Origin: Desulfoscipio geothermicus DSM 3669 | GTDB lineage: Bacteria > Bacillota > Desulfotomaculia > Desulfotomaculales > Desulfallaceae | Reading direction: 5' to 3' | DNA length: 64,000 bases | NCBI RefSeq assembly: GCF_900115975.1 | Contig: NZ_FOYM01000013.1 | Coordinates: 40,801 to 104,800, forward strand | In this document: one piece after another, positions 17,512 through 26,668 of the stretch | Position numbering within the stretch: position 1 is the stretch's first letter | Layout of the letters: each line of letters starts with the position of its first letter | Made by a program: the position numbers and the translations under genes | The notes under the pieces: generated by a model | The model's input: the letters and a program-made list of their open reading frames with translations, nothing else | What the model was told of the DNA's origin: nothing | The model's database searches: none

Positions 17512-18072
17512 TTATCTTCTTATAAGTGAAAATGCTTCCGCCCTGGTGGCCTCATTGCGTTGGAATTGCCCGCGCACCGCTGAAGTGACGGTTTTGGAAC
17601 CGGGCTTGCGCACTCCGCGCAAAGTCATGCACATATGTTCCGCTTCGATTACCACCAGTACTCCATGGGGGTTTAATCTTTTCATGATGGTATCAGCTAT
17701 TTGTGTAGTCAACCTTTCCTGTAACTGGGGCCTCTTGGAAAAACCTTCGACTACCCGCGCCAGCTTGGAAAGCCCCGTTACGTTTCCCCGCCGCGGGATG
17801 TAAGCTACGTGCGCTTTGCCGTAAAAGGGCAGCAAATGGTGCTCACACATAGAATAAATAGGTATATCCTTGACCAAAACCATTTCTTCATGTTCTTCCG
17901 CAAACATCTTTTGTAAATGCCTGTCCGGGTCGTCCCAAAGGCCACAGAAAATTTCGTTGTACATGCGGGCCACCCGGGCCGGGGTTTCCTTCAAGCCTTC
18001 TCTTTCCGGGTCTTCGCCTATGGCTTCCAGAATCATGCGCACGGCAGTTTCTATTTTATTCTGATCTATCAT
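17512..18072 (-). CDS. folE: GTP cyclohydrolase I (FolE type)
   Basis: 186 residues from the ATG behind AGGAAGGAG; a longer frame to 18195 has no comparable site. FolE converts GTP to 7,8-dihydroneopterin triphosphate, the first step of folate synthesis. The zinc ligands are visible: Cys76 and His79 in MCEHHLLPF and Cys147 in [24 protein letters not shown] is also conserved. Folate is the one-carbon carrier of the Wood-Ljungdahl genes further right. No other fol gene is adjacent. Confidence 0.95.
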   Translation of the reverse strand: MIDQNKIETAVRMILEAIGEDPEREGLKETPARVARMYNEIFCGLWDDPDRHLQKMFAEEHEEMVLVKDIPIYSMCEHHLLPFYGKAHVAYIPRRGNVTGLSKLARVVEGFSKRPQLQERLTTQIADTIMKRLNPHGVLVVIEAEHMCMTLRGVRKPGSKTVTSAVRGQFQRNEATRAEAFSLIRR

Positions 18073-18211
18073 GGTTATTTTCTCCTTCCTAAGACCCTCC
18101 TGCCGGTTATTATAACTCTTTGACCGATATTTAAGTATTTCGCCATTTTTCATTGTACGTCCTGCAATTATATATAAAAAAAGACCCTGACCCATATATT
18201 GGTGCCAGGAT

Positions 18212-19300
18212 TTACCCCGTCAGACCCAGGGCTTTGCGATAACTTTCCGCGGCTTCCCGGGTCCTGCCCAGTTCGTTCAACAATTCAGCCCGCAATCCCC
18301 AAATTTCGTATTCTTGGTCGCTGCACGGTAGCTTTTCACAGATTGCCAATGCTTCACTGAATTGTTTTTGTTTAATCAAACAGTTTATTTTATTGATTAA
18401 TATTTGCTTGCGGGTTTGTGTATCCTTGGCCAGGGACAGGGCTCGTTCATAATGTTCGATGGCTTTTGGCGTGTTGCCCGTAGCTTCCAGGCACATGGCC
18501 AGATTATTCTCCAGGGTGGCGTCCCCGGGATTATTTTGTGCCGCTCCCAGGAAAGAATCCAGCGCCTTTTCCTTCTGGTTCGTTTTTAGATAGCACGCCG
18601 CCAGGTTGTTTAAAATCGTATAATCATTTGGCGCCAACCCCCGGGCCAGTTCATAACAGCTTTGGGCTTCATCAAACCTATGAAGGTTAAATAAACTGTA
18701 GCCTTTGTTATTTAATAACTCTAAGCTGTTCAACCCCATCTTCTGGGCCTTTTCATAATTTGCCAGGGCTTCCTCGTGCCGGTTTAGTTTACTTAACGCC
18801 AGGCCGATATTAAAGTGTAAAAACGGGTCCGTCTTGCCCACCCGTAAGTTCTGCAGGAAGAATTGTAATGCTTCTTCAATATATCCTTTTTCCAACAGTT
18901 CCAACCCTGCGTCACCTGAAACCGCTTGCCCGGCCAGCCATTTTTTTTCCAAATCGTTTTTCCCCGGGGTGGACGGGCTTTGGGCCGTAGGTTTGATTGG
19001 CTCGTTGTCGGGCGGATAGCGTTTTTTGTACCTTTCCAACCAGTAAATAAAACTGCCGATGTTCTCCGGCCCGGCGGCCTTTTTCCAGTACATAACCGCT
19101 TTGTCCACCTGTCCGTTCTTCAAATATAACCGACTGGCATGCAAGTATAGTTCCCGGTTGTGCGGGAAAATGTGCATGGCTTTTTTTAATATGAGCAATG
19201 CATTGTTCTTGGAACCGATTGTTTCCAGCAATAAGGCAGAACTAAACAACAACAAAAGGCTAAATTTAAATTCTTTTAGGTTTCTAACCATACCAATCAC
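18212..19300 (-). CDS. tetratricopeptide-repeat protein
   Basis: About 363 residues. A hydrophobic N-terminal segment ([17 protein letters not shown]) may anchor it to the membrane. A first TPR pair follows, then a low-complexity linker (residues about 105-130), then six or more TPR units such as [26 protein letters not shown] and [20 protein letters not shown] (listed separately). TPR solenoids bind protein partners; no enzymatic domain is seen. The start is GTG at 19300 (GGGGTG 7 nt upstream) or the TTG just before it. Confidence 0.85.
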   Translation of the reverse strand: MIGMVRNLKEFKFSLLLLFSSALLLETIGSKNNALLILKKAMHIFPHNRELYLHASRLYLKNGQVDKAVMYWKKAAGPENIGSFIYWLERYKKRYPPDNEPIKPTAQSPSTPGKNDLEKKWLAGQAVSGDAGLELLEKGYIEEALQFFLQNLRVGKTDPFLHFNIGLALSKLNRHEEALANYEKAQKMGLNSLELLNNKGYSLFNLHRFDEAQSCYELARGLAPNDYTILNNLAACYLKTNQKEKALDSFLGAAQNNPGDATLENNLAMCLEATGNTPKAIEHYERALSLAKDTQTRKQILINKINCLIKQKQFSEALAICEKLPCSDQEYEIWGLRAELLNELGRTREAAESYRKALGLTG

Positions 19301-19441
19301 CAAACCACACCCCTTATTTTGTTTGGTAGTAAAATATTCGATTAATGGGTGTTAAAACCTTCCAGCCATGCCATAAATAATAAAACATATAACGGGGTAA
19401 ATAGACAAAATATAAAATAAACAATTAGGGGTTGTATAATA

Positions 19442-19579
19442 ATGAAAAAGAAAAAACGCAAGCCAAACGCAGAATATGAGCGTGGCAGGGCTTTTGTAAA
19501 AGAACCTACGGGTTCGGCCCCGCTGATCAACCTGGATGGAGAGTGGCAGCATGATTTTGCAGATCACAAAGAAGAGTAG
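19442..19579 (+). CDS. small basic hypothetical protein (45 aa)
   Basis: A 45-codon frame on the plus strand starting MKKKKRKPNAEYERGRAF and ending with an acidic DHKEE. It has an AGGGG site 10 nt before ATG and a perfect terminator starting 1 nt after its stop, which supports a real short gene. No family is recognised. The TATAAT immediately before ATG (19436-19441) is probably coincidental. It is divergent from the TPR gene. Confidence 0.55.
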   Translation: MKKKKRKPNAEYERGRAFVKEPTGSAPLINLDGEWQHDFADHKEE

Positions 19580-19580
19580 C

Positions 19581-19608
19581 GCCGGTTAAAAAACCGGCTT
19601 TTTTTTTA
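19581..19608 (+). terminator. Rho-independent terminator
   Basis: GCCGGTT-AAAA-AACCGGC followed by nine T, directly after the stop of the 45-aa gene. Confidence 0.9.
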
Positions 19609-19670
19609 TCTGCCAAGCATATTCGTTTTACTGGGACATAGAATTTATGGTAAAACGGGGAGGTGTTGAT

Positions 19671-20072
19671 GTGGTTCCGTTGAAAAAGGAAACAACAAGT
19701 TACCCGCCGCTGAATTTAAATGCAGTGTTCAAGGGTTTACTGGCGGCAATCATAACTACCATTCTGGGCAGCGCTGTGTCGGGTGTTGTCTACCACGTGA
19801 CTACTCTTTCTGAGCAGACGTTACCCCTGGCATCCTCGGGCCTGTTTTATTTCAGCATTTTTACCGGCAGTGTTTTTGCTGCGCGGGAAGCTGGTTGTAA
19901 GGGGTTGGTGCATGGTATCGGGGTAGCCCTGCTGTTTGTTCTTTTTGGTTGGCTATTGGCCAACTTGTTTTTAAATGCCAAGGCCGCTTTTCTGGTGGTA
20001 TTGCAAAAGACGATTATTTCCCTGGTCACGGGAGCCCTGGGTGGTGTGCTGGGGGTGGGGTTGTCCAGGTAA
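19671..20072 (+). CDS. TIGR04086-type membrane protein
   Basis: About 133 residues with four hydrophobic spans and the pattern FKGLLAAIITTILGSAVSG, GSVFAAREAGCKGLVHG and ALGGVLGVGLS. This matches the TIGR04086 family of four-helix proteins seen in sporulating clostridia; the function is unknown. GGGGAGG lies 7 nt before the GTG at 19671, which is preferred to the ATG at 19647. Confidence 0.8.
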   Translation: MVPLKKETTSYPPLNLNAVFKGLLAAIITTILGSAVSGVVYHVTTLSEQTLPLASSGLFYFSIFTGSVFAAREAGCKGLVHGIGVALLFVLFGWLLANLFLNAKAAFLVVLQKTIISLVTGALGGVLGVGLSR

Positions 20073-20115
20073 ACAATATATATTAAAAGGTATAAAACAC
20101 TGCCCGACTGGTTAT

Positions 20116-20205
20116 TCATTTGAGTAGAGAAAAACCAAGTAAAACTGCACCGACAGCCAGTAAAACCAAACCGATTAACAAGCGAAAATTGGTTTTTCGG
20201 GACAT
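20116..20205 (-). CDS. 29-aa single-span membrane peptide
   Basis: Reads MSRKTNFRLLIGLVLL then a hydrophobic run ending FSLLK, with a strong GGAGGTG site 8 nt before ATG. It has three basic residues at the N-terminus followed by one membrane span, a typical layout for a small membrane peptide with the N-terminus inside. No family name can be assigned. It is convergent with the TIGR04086-type gene. Confidence 0.55.
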   Translation of the reverse strand: MSRKTNFRLLIGLVLLAVGAVLLGFSLLK

Positions 20206-20241
20206 GTTCTTCCACCTCCGTAATATATAATATGCACGAAA

Positions 20242-20273
20242 AAAAACACCGGACCTGGAAACCCGGTGTTTTT
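20242..20273 (-). terminator. terminator after dinG, probably bidirectional
   Basis: AAAAACACCGG and CCGGTGTTTTT form an 11-bp stem with a 10-nt loop and A/T runs on both sides. It lies about 160 nt beyond the dinG stop. The stretch 20274-20431 contains nothing else that I can identify. Confidence 0.75.
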
Positions 20274-20431
20274 ACTCATTTTAAAGGAAAACATAAAAAG
20301 CATTAAAGAGCAGGCCTGCACCTGCTCCCAATTATTATTGTTTCCATATTTTCATCAACAGGTTGCGCAGAAAAGATGGCAATCTTACATAATAAACCCG
20401 CAAAACTTTCACTCTCCTTCGCCGGTTATTG

Positions 20432-23260
20432 TTATCTATATATAATATTATTGAGTGGAGGGTGTGAATGTGCATGTAATATCCAGTAAGACAATTTTTT
20501 CCTGATCAATGCAACATCTCCGCGCAGGTGAGACTTAACCGGCAAAGAATTTAAGAATATTTTACCATACCTTTTTTCCAGAATTCTCTTATCCAGGATA
20601 ACTACTACGCCCCGGTCCCGTTCGCTTCTGATCAACCGTCCGAAACCCTGTTTAAACCGGATTACTGCGCTCGGTAAACTTAAGGTGTAAAAACCGTTAT
20701 AGCCCAGGGCGGCGATTTTTTCGTTACGCGCTTCCAGTACCGGGTCATCCGGCGGTGCAAAGGGCAATTTGACGATAATCACATTAACCAGGGCCTCGCC
20801 GGGAATGTCCACCCCTTCCCAGAAACTGAACGCGCCAAACAATACGCTGCGCCGGTTCATGGTAAACTGTTCGATTAATTTGGTGCGGCTGCCGTCTATA
20901 TTGTGTCCCAGCAGGCAGATGTCCACTTCGTCAAATGCAGGCTTGGTTTTTAAATAAGCCTCTTTTAATAATTTATGTGAAGTGAAAAGTACCAGGGTTC
21001 TACCCTCGGTTTCCAGCGCCAGGGAGAAGATAGTATCCGCCAGCGTGTCCAAATAAACCTGACTGTCGGTTTCATTAAAATTCGGTACGTTATCGGCAAT
21101 ACAGAGCAGGCATTGCTGGTCGTAATTAAAAGGTGATTGGATTATCCCGGCGTTCACCATTTCTTTAGGCATCCGGTCCAGGCCGCATTGTTTTATAAAG
21201 TGGTCAAAACGGTTGTTGACGGTCATGGTGGCCGATGTGAGGATAATGGCTCTGGACGTATCAAATAGTCGTTCATGTAGTATTTCACTGATATCTATTG
21301 GCGTGGCATGCAAGTCACAGTTATATTTTTTATCGTAACCGGGTAAAGCGGATACTTCAACCCAGCAAACATAATTATCCTCGGGTGCTTTAATAATAAA
21401 ATCAATATCTTTTAGATAGCCGGTACCGGTGGTAATGTTGTTGTTAATATCCTGCAGTATGTCCGTCAAGGAGTCGTTGGAGACCGTCCAGATTTCCAGC
21501 CACTGGGTGATGGAATGCAAATTGGTTATAAAATGACGCATGTGAAAAAGCAAGTTCTGATAATCAGCTTCAATGTTTTCCAGTGTATTGGGCTCCCGGT
21601 GCAGGCGTACCCTGGTCTGACTGTAACTTCCCCGGTTGTTTGTTTTCAAGTGTTGGACCAGGCTTTTAAAAAAAACATTCACTTTTTCCATAAGTTTATT
21701 TTTGGCTTCCTCGGCTTTATTTACCGCTGCCAGCCAGCGTTGCCCGTCCTGGGGCGGGGCCAGTTCCGTTAATTTTTTTAAATTTTTTCCGGCCAGGGAT
21801 AACCATTGAATAATTTCTGTACGGGTAATTTTTTTGCCCAGGTGTTTATATGCCGTTTCATCTATATTGTGGGCTTCGTCAATGATTAACGCTCCATGGG
21901 GAGGTAATATTTTTATATCGGAAACAATATCCGAAAAAAGCAGGGAGTGATTAATGATTACCAGGTGGGCATCTTCCGCTCTGCGCCTGGCCCGGTTGAC
22001 AAAACAGTAGCCACTTGACCAGCGGCAACCGTTGCCCAGGCAAGATTCGCTTTCCGAACAAAGTTGCAGCCAGGATTCATTATCCGGACCGAATAAATTT
22101 AATTCCGTTTTATCTCCGCTATCCGTGTTTTGCAACCAGACCAACACTCGCGCTGTGAGCAGCGCTTCGCCCCGGGTCAGGCCGGCCGAGTTATTAAGCA
22201 GGCTGATAAAGCGGTGCAGGCAAAGATAATTGGACCGTCCTTTCAGGAGCGCTCCCTTAAACGGCAAGTTCAGTAAACGCTGTAATAAAGGAATATCCTT
22301 ATGCCAGATCTGCTCCTGCAAGTTGATGGTGTTGGTGGCAATTACAGCCCGCTGCTCGTTTTGTAAAGTCCAAAGTAGAGCGGGCAACAGGTAAGCTATG
22401 GACTTGCCGGTTCCGGTACCTGCTTCTACCAGTAGTATTTTTTGCCCTTCCAGTGTGTCTTTGACAGTTTGCGCCATCCGGACCTGTTCAGGACGATAGG
22501 AATAGTTGGGCATCAGGCCGGCAAGCGGGCTGTCCACACCCAGCAGATAATCCAATTGAAATCCGGGTTCGTTTATGTGCTTTGGCATTTCCAGGCTTTC
22601 CGGTTCAGGCTCACTGACCGGCTCTTTGACCGGGATGCGCCGGCTTATTTTTTCCCAGGAAAAATTTTGTATTTTGTTTTTTGAAACATTTTCCACCACT
22701 TCCGTCAGTGGGGACCGGCCCTGCCGGAGTAACGATACCAGACGATGCAGAACGCCAATTTCGAAAGAGGAAACCTTTTGCAACAGCGCAAATAATAATT
22801 CGGTGGTGGACAGCGCGTCGTTAAGAGCCCTGTGCTGCGGGCGTTGCGGCAATTGCAGGTACTGCACCAGGCTGGCCAGACTATGCCCCGGTATGTCAGG
22901 CAAGGTGATCCGGGCCAGTTCCAGGGTGTCCAGATAAAAGGTAAAGGGCAGGTAATCAATGTTTGCCGACAAAAATGAACGGTCGAAGGCAATATTATGT
23001 CCCACCAGGGGAACATTTTGCAAAAAACGCTGAATTTGAGGTAAAACTTGGTCCAAGGTGGGGCTTGAGGCCAATTGTTCACCTGTAATGCCGGTTAACC
23101 TTTTTATTTTCAGCGGTATTTGAGTATGCGGATTAATTAAAGTATCAAAAGTCTCAATTATTTCTCCGTCAATCACTTTAACCAGGGCAATTTCAATGAT
23201 TTTATCCTGTTCATGATCAAATCCGGTGGTTTCCAGATCGCAAACTACAAAATTTTGCAA
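20432..23260 (-). CDS. dinG: DnaQ-like exonuclease / DinG-family helicase fusion
   Basis: About 942 residues from a TTG preceded by GGGGAAGTG. Residues 1-165 are a DEDDh 3'-5' exonuclease (CDLETTGFD, VGHNIAFDRSFL, HRALNDAL). The rest is an XPD/DinG helicase: Walker A AGTGTGKS near 282, four cysteines around 400-415 (CSESESCLGNGC...C) able to hold a [4Fe-4S] cluster, the DEAH box LIIDEAHNID near 460, and motif VI FKQGFGRLIRS. This is the Firmicutes-type DinG, whose roles lie in DNA repair or replication-fork processing. The lapA-like gene ends 4 nt upstream, so the two are probably co-transcribed. Confidence 0.93.
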   Translation of the reverse strand: MQNFVVCDLETTGFDHEQDKIIEIALVKVIDGEIIETFDTLINPHTQIPLKIKRLTGITGEQLASSPTLDQVLPQIQRFLQNVPLVGHNIAFDRSFLSANIDYLPFTFYLDTLELARITLPDIPGHSLASLVQYLQLPQRPQHRALNDALSTTELLFALLQKVSSFEIGVLHRLVSLLRQGRSPLTEVVENVSKNKIQNFSWEKISRRIPVKEPVSEPEPESLEMPKHINEPGFQLDYLLGVDSPLAGLMPNYSYRPEQVRMAQTVKDTLEGQKILLVEAGTGTGKSIAYLLPALLWTLQNEQRAVIATNTINLQEQIWHKDIPLLQRLLNLPFKGALLKGRSNYLCLHRFISLLNNSAGLTRGEALLTARVLVWLQNTDSGDKTELNLFGPDNESWLQLCSESESCLGNGCRWSSGYCFVNRARRRAEDAHLVIINHSLLFSDIVSDIKILPPHGALIIDEAHNIDETAYKHLGKKITRTEIIQWLSLAGKNLKKLTELAPPQDGQRWLAAVNKAEEAKNKLMEKVNVFFKSLVQHLKTNNRGSYSQTRVRLHREPNTLENIEADYQNLLFHMRHFITNLHSITQWLEIWTVSNDSLTDILQDINNNITTGTGYLKDIDFIIKAPEDNYVCWVEVSALPGYDKKYNCDLHATPIDISEILHERLFDTSRAIILTSATMTVNNRFDHFIKQCGLDRMPKEMVNAGIIQSPFNYDQQCLLCIADNVPNFNETDSQVYLDTLADTIFSLALETEGRTLVLFTSHKLLKEAYLKTKPAFDEVDICLLGHNIDGSRTKLIEQFTMNRRSVLFGAFSFWEGVDIPGEALVNVIIVKLPFAPPDDPVLEARNEKIAALGYNGFYTLSLPSAVIRFKQGFGRLIRSERDRGVVVILDKRILEKRYGKIFLNSLPVKSHLRGDVALIRKKLSYWILHAHSHPPLNNIIYR

Positions 23261-23264
23261 TATT

Positions 23265-23594
23265 TCACTTCCCCGATGCAAAGTTGTCCGGCGAGGCGGC
23301 AGCAGATTTTGCTTCAGTTACTTCGGCTTTTAAACGCTGGTTTTCCTGGGTTAGGTGGTGCAACTTATCTTTTAGCTCTTTAAGTTTAATCATATTCTGA
23401 AAACTTTTAATAGCATTGAATAACAGTGTCAGCAATACGCCCAGGCCAAAAGAGCCGAGAATTATCACTACCAGGGAAATACCTGAATAAGACCATTTTA
23501 AAAATTTGATGTCCACAGGAGTGGCGTTTTGTACGGCGAATATAGAAATAAACAGGGCAAATACCAGGGCTAAAACAATTATTATCTGCACGTT
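23265..23594 (-). CDS. LapA-domain (DUF1049) membrane protein
   Basis: About 109 residues. Two hydrophobic spans (residues 2-20 and 37-62) flank VQNATPVDIKFLKWSY, which is typical of the LapA/YciS family, followed by a coiled-coil-like cytoplasmic tail (LKELKDKLHHLTQENQRLKA). The E. coli relative LapA helps tune lipopolysaccharide synthesis; in a Gram-positive the role is unknown. GGGAGGGG precedes the GTG start. Confidence 0.82.
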   Translation of the reverse strand, partial: NVQIIIVLALVFALFISIFAVQNATPVDIKFLKWSYSGISLVVIILGSFGLGVLLTLLFNAIKSFQNMIKLKELKDKLHHLTQENQRLKAEVTEAKSAAASPDNFASGK

Positions 23595-23679
23595 AACCCC
23601 TCCCAATCTTAAAAATATAATTCTGTATAAAACCTAATTTATCCTGCTAACTACTCATTGGCGATAGGAGATGCATTAA

Positions 23680-24438
23680 ATGCGCAATAGAAAGTTAAAT
23701 GCTGCAGAAGCTGTCGAATGTCTGGAAAGGTTGCTCGGTCGCCCTTGGCTGGAGGAGAATGTCAAGCTGATGAAAGACGGGCAAGGCGGCAGGGGTGGTT
23801 TCGGGCGCAGTATAGATTATGCCGCTCTGGGCGTTGCCCCGGTGGTGAGTCTCTGGTACAGGGCCAGGGAAGAAATGATCGCCGCCCAAATAAGCGGAAC
23901 GGGGTTGACCGGAACGCATACTTTGCATGCTGCCGTCATTGGTGCTGATTTGTCAAGTATAAAAGACTGTCCCGGTTTTGACTTTATATTATCAAGACTC
24001 AGACAAGCGAATAGTTTAACCCCCGCTGCCAATGAGTTGTGCATTGCCGCCGGCTACGCGCAGAGCGGATACGGGGTGCATTTTATGCACCGTAACGGTT
24101 TTATCGTGGAAGGCCGCGGACGCAAGGCACTGGTTACCTGTGTGGGCCCGGCTCCACCGGAAGACGATTTTTGTATGCAGCCGTTCCAAACAGAGGCGGG
24201 CTTGTCCGGGACCGGTCATGTGTTGTATTGGTGGGCGGGCGATGGGTTCGCCGGGTTCGGGGGTGTGCCCGCAGAGTGGATAGCCTTGCATAACACCAGT
24301 GTGGTGATTTTTGCCAGCGGAATACAAAAATTAAACAACCGGCCCGTATTTATACGTAAAGGCCGGTTGGTTAGTCTGGCAAATATAAGTTTGCAAGATG
24401 ACATCTATGTACCGGGTGAACTTTTGGAGCCTTACTAG
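23680..24438 (+). CDS. uncharacterised protein (252 aa)
   Basis: TAGGAG lies 9 nt before ATG. The protein is soluble-looking: a basic N-terminus (MRNRKLNAAEAVECLERLLG), Gly-rich patches (DGQGGRGGFG, GDGFAGFGGVP), five Cys and no membrane span. I recognise no family. Isolated on the plus strand, its stop codon overlaps the stop of a convergent minus-strand gene by two bases. Confidence 0.7.
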   Translation: MRNRKLNAAEAVECLERLLGRPWLEENVKLMKDGQGGRGGFGRSIDYAALGVAPVVSLWYRAREEMIAAQISGTGLTGTHTLHAAVIGADLSSIKDCPGFDFILSRLRQANSLTPAANELCIAAGYAQSGYGVHFMHRNGFIVEGRGRKALVTCVGPAPPEDDFCMQPFQTEAGLSGTGHVLYWWAGDGFAGFGGVPAEWIALHNTSVVIFASGIQKLNNRPVFIRKGRLVSLANISLQDDIYVPGELLEPY

Positions 24439-24680
24439 CCGTCATGCTCATCGCAGTTGCAGCGGTGTTCCGTGATCACCGGCCGTACCAGGAGGGCCGC
24501 CTTTTCGCCCCAGTTGTCGGGGCCGGGGTAAAGCAAGCGCAGGGACATGGCCAGTCCGTGAATTTGCCCGTGTAAGAAAGCGGTATAATTTTCATGGCCG
24601 TTTCCCGTTCTGGCCTTTTCCAGTTCTTTTACCAGCAGGGTCAGGTATTCAAAAACTTCTTCCTCTCGATTATAGCTCAT
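24435..24680 (-). CDS. small uncharacterised protein (81 aa)
   Basis: MSYNREEEVFEYLTLLVKEL opens an acidic helical N-terminal half. The C-terminus is Cys/His-rich (HRCNCDEHDG), a possible metal site. It overlaps the end of the upstream UPF0173 gene by 11 nt in the same direction, which argues for translational coupling. The family is not recognised. Confidence 0.6.
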   Translation of the reverse strand: MSYNREEEVFEYLTLLVKELEKARTGNGHENYTAFLHGQIHGLAMSLRLLYPGPDNWGEKAALLVRPVITEHRCNCDEHDG

Positions 24681-25356
24681 AGCTCTCTCCGGGTTGCAGA
24701 ATGACTACCTGGGCCGGGGTCTCTTTTTCCACACCCGCCTTGAACTCTTGCGGGTCCTGGGCAATCAGCGGCCAGGTGTTGTAGTGCATGGGAATGACGA
24801 TGTTGGGTTTGATTAATTTTACTGCTTCCAGCGCGTCTTCCGGGCCCATGGTAAAGTTGTCCCCGATGGGTAGCAGGGCCAGGTCGATGGGGTGCAGCCT
24901 GCCGATTAACTGCATATCACTGAATAATCCCGTATCCCCGGAATGGTAGATGGTTTTGCCGTCCAGTGAAAAAACAAACCCGCAGGGATTGCCCATGTAC
25001 TGAATGGTCCCATCTTCAGCTATAAAACCGCTGCCATGCCAGGCCGGGGTGAGTTTGATTTTTACCGGGCCGAATTGGTTGCTGCCGCCGATGTGCATGG
25101 CGTGGGTTTGTACGCCGAATTTGCCGCAGTAACTGGCGATTTCAAAAACCGATACAATTGTGGCACCGCAGTTCCGGGCAATGGTGATGGCGTCGCCCAA
25201 ATGATCGCCATGTCCGTGTGAAATTAAAATCAAATCCGCGCTTAGATTTTCCGGTTTAACTTTTGCTGCCGGGTTTCCGGTGATAAAGGGGTCTATTAAA
25301 ATGGATATTTGCTTTTCCAGCAGGAAACCGGCATGTCCCAGGTAAGTAACTTTCAT
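24670..25356 (-). CDS. UPF0173 metal-dependent hydrolase (metallo-beta-lactamase fold)
   Basis: 228 residues, the standard length for UPF0173. The metal ligands HGHGDH at residues 47-52 are intact, followed by LTPAWHGSG, YHSGDTGLF and IPMHYNTWP, the family's later His/Asp positions. It is probably a cytoplasmic di-metal hydrolase of unknown substrate. It starts with ATG and overlaps the next small gene by 11 nt. Confidence 0.92.
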   Translation of the reverse strand: MKVTYLGHAGFLLEKQISILIDPFITGNPAAKVKPENLSADLILISHGHGDHLGDAITIARNCGATIVSVFEIASYCGKFGVQTHAMHIGGSNQFGPVKIKLTPAWHGSGFIAEDGTIQYMGNPCGFVFSLDGKTIYHSGDTGLFSDMQLIGRLHPIDLALLPIGDNFTMGPEDALEAVKLIKPNIVIPMHYNTWPLIAQDPQEFKAGVEKETPAQVVILQPGESYEL

Positions 25357-25426
25357 TTTATATCACTCCTATGTTTGGTTTTATTTAGATAATCATTACC
25401 AACATTTTTGACACTTTTATCAATAT

Positions 25427-26383
25427 TTATTTTGCGGTTTGATTATCTGCAACATATTCCAAAATTGCGTGGGCTGCGGTGTAGGGGTCCAGTTGTTTTT
25501 GCACCACCTGATCCAGCAGGTCGTTAACCTTGCCGGGCAGGTTCAACTGCTTCAATACCTTTTGCTGCCATTTGAAATTAACAATCTCCAGTGTTTCCGC
25601 ACGCATTCGCTGTTGCCTCTTTATTTGAAGTATATTATTATCTGCCAGGTGTTGCCGGTGTCCTTTGATGGCGTCCAGCAGCTCGACGATGCCGGTGCCC
25701 GCGAGGGAGGAAGTTGGTTTTACCGGCGGTCGCCACTTGGCCTGGTCGCATTGCTGGTCCAGCATGATTTCCACTTCAGTGACGATTTTTTCCGCCCCCG
25801 GCATGTCGCTTTTGTTTACGGCAAACACATCAGCTATTTCCATAATCCCGGCCTTGATGGTTTGTATGGCATCCCCTGCTCCGGGCGTTAATACAACCAC
25901 TGTGGTATCGGCCACGTGCATAATATCCAGTTCTGCCTGCCCCACTCCAACGGTTTCAATAATAACCCAGTCAAATCCGAAAGCATCCATGGCTTTGACC
26001 ACATCCTTGGTGGTTTTGGCCAACCCGCCCAAACTGCCTCTGGTACCCATGCTCCTGATAAAAACGCCTTTATCCAGTGCGTGTTCCTGCATTCTAATGC
26101 GGTCACCCAGAAGAGCACCCCCGGAAAAAGGACTGGTGGGGTCTACGGCGATTACTCCCACTGTTAGCCCCTCCCGGCGCAACTGCTTCACCACCTGGTC
26201 CACCAATGAACTTTTACCGGCCCCCGGTGAACCGGTAAAACCGACCACATAAGCCTGACCGGTACGTTTAAACAACTCTTTCAGCAATTCTTCGTGCTGG
26301 GGATCCTCATTTTCCAACAGTGAAATCAAACGCGCCAAAGCCCTGGTTTCACCGGCTTTAAACCTATCAACTAAATCTTGCAT
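25427..26383 (-). CDS. meaB: MeaB/ArgK-family G3E GTPase chaperone
   Basis: 318 residues with Walker A GSPGAGKSS (residues 51-59), AVDPTSPFSGGALLGDRIRM and ETVGVGQAELDI, and VNKSD as the base-recognition motif. These are the hallmarks of MeaB, which loads and protects adenosylcobalamin on acyl-CoA mutases. No mutase subunit is adjacent. It depends on the B12 made by the cbi genes in this window. AGGAGG precedes ATG. Confidence 0.92.
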   Translation of the reverse strand: MQDLVDRFKAGETRALARLISLLENEDPQHEELLKELFKRTGQAYVVGFTGSPGAGKSSLVDQVVKQLRREGLTVGVIAVDPTSPFSGGALLGDRIRMQEHALDKGVFIRSMGTRGSLGGLAKTTKDVVKAMDAFGFDWVIIETVGVGQAELDIMHVADTTVVVLTPGAGDAIQTIKAGIMEIADVFAVNKSDMPGAEKIVTEVEIMLDQQCDQAKWRPPVKPTSSLAGTGIVELLDAIKGHRQHLADNNILQIKRQQRMRAETLEIVNFKWQQKVLKQLNLPGKVNDLLDQVVQKQLDPYTAAHAILEYVADNQTAK

Positions 26384-26472
26384 TTTTAAACCTCCTGGGT
26401 GAAATTTCAGATAATTTTTGTTTAGTTTCTCCGCTTAAAGGTTAAAATCCTGTTTTAAGCACCCATATTTAC

Positions 26473-26502
26473 AAATAAAAAGCCTCCGTATGTTTCGGAG
26501 GC
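26473..26502 (-). terminator. Rho-independent terminator after trxB
   Basis: GCCTCCG-TATGTTT-CGGAGGC, followed on the minus strand by TTTTTATTTG. A second hairpin without a T run (GCTGTATCT / AGATACAGC, 26649-26669) touches the trxB stop codon. Confidence 0.85.
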
Positions 26503-26668
26503 CCTGCTTTACCGTTTTTTCAACCGTATATCCCATTGGCAATAGAATTTTAACCATTTAAGAGATAACCATTTCCCAGGCAGCCGTTAATGCATAAAAT
26601 GAAATCAAATCAAGTTGTTGATTAACCTAATCTCCTCTCCCTTTCTCCGCTGTATCTCCAAGATACAG

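Noticed and set aside
25665..26252. 195-residue plus-strand frame opposite meaB
   Set aside because: Shadow of the conserved minus-strand meaB gene; its Thr/Ser/Pro-rich translation has no start signal.
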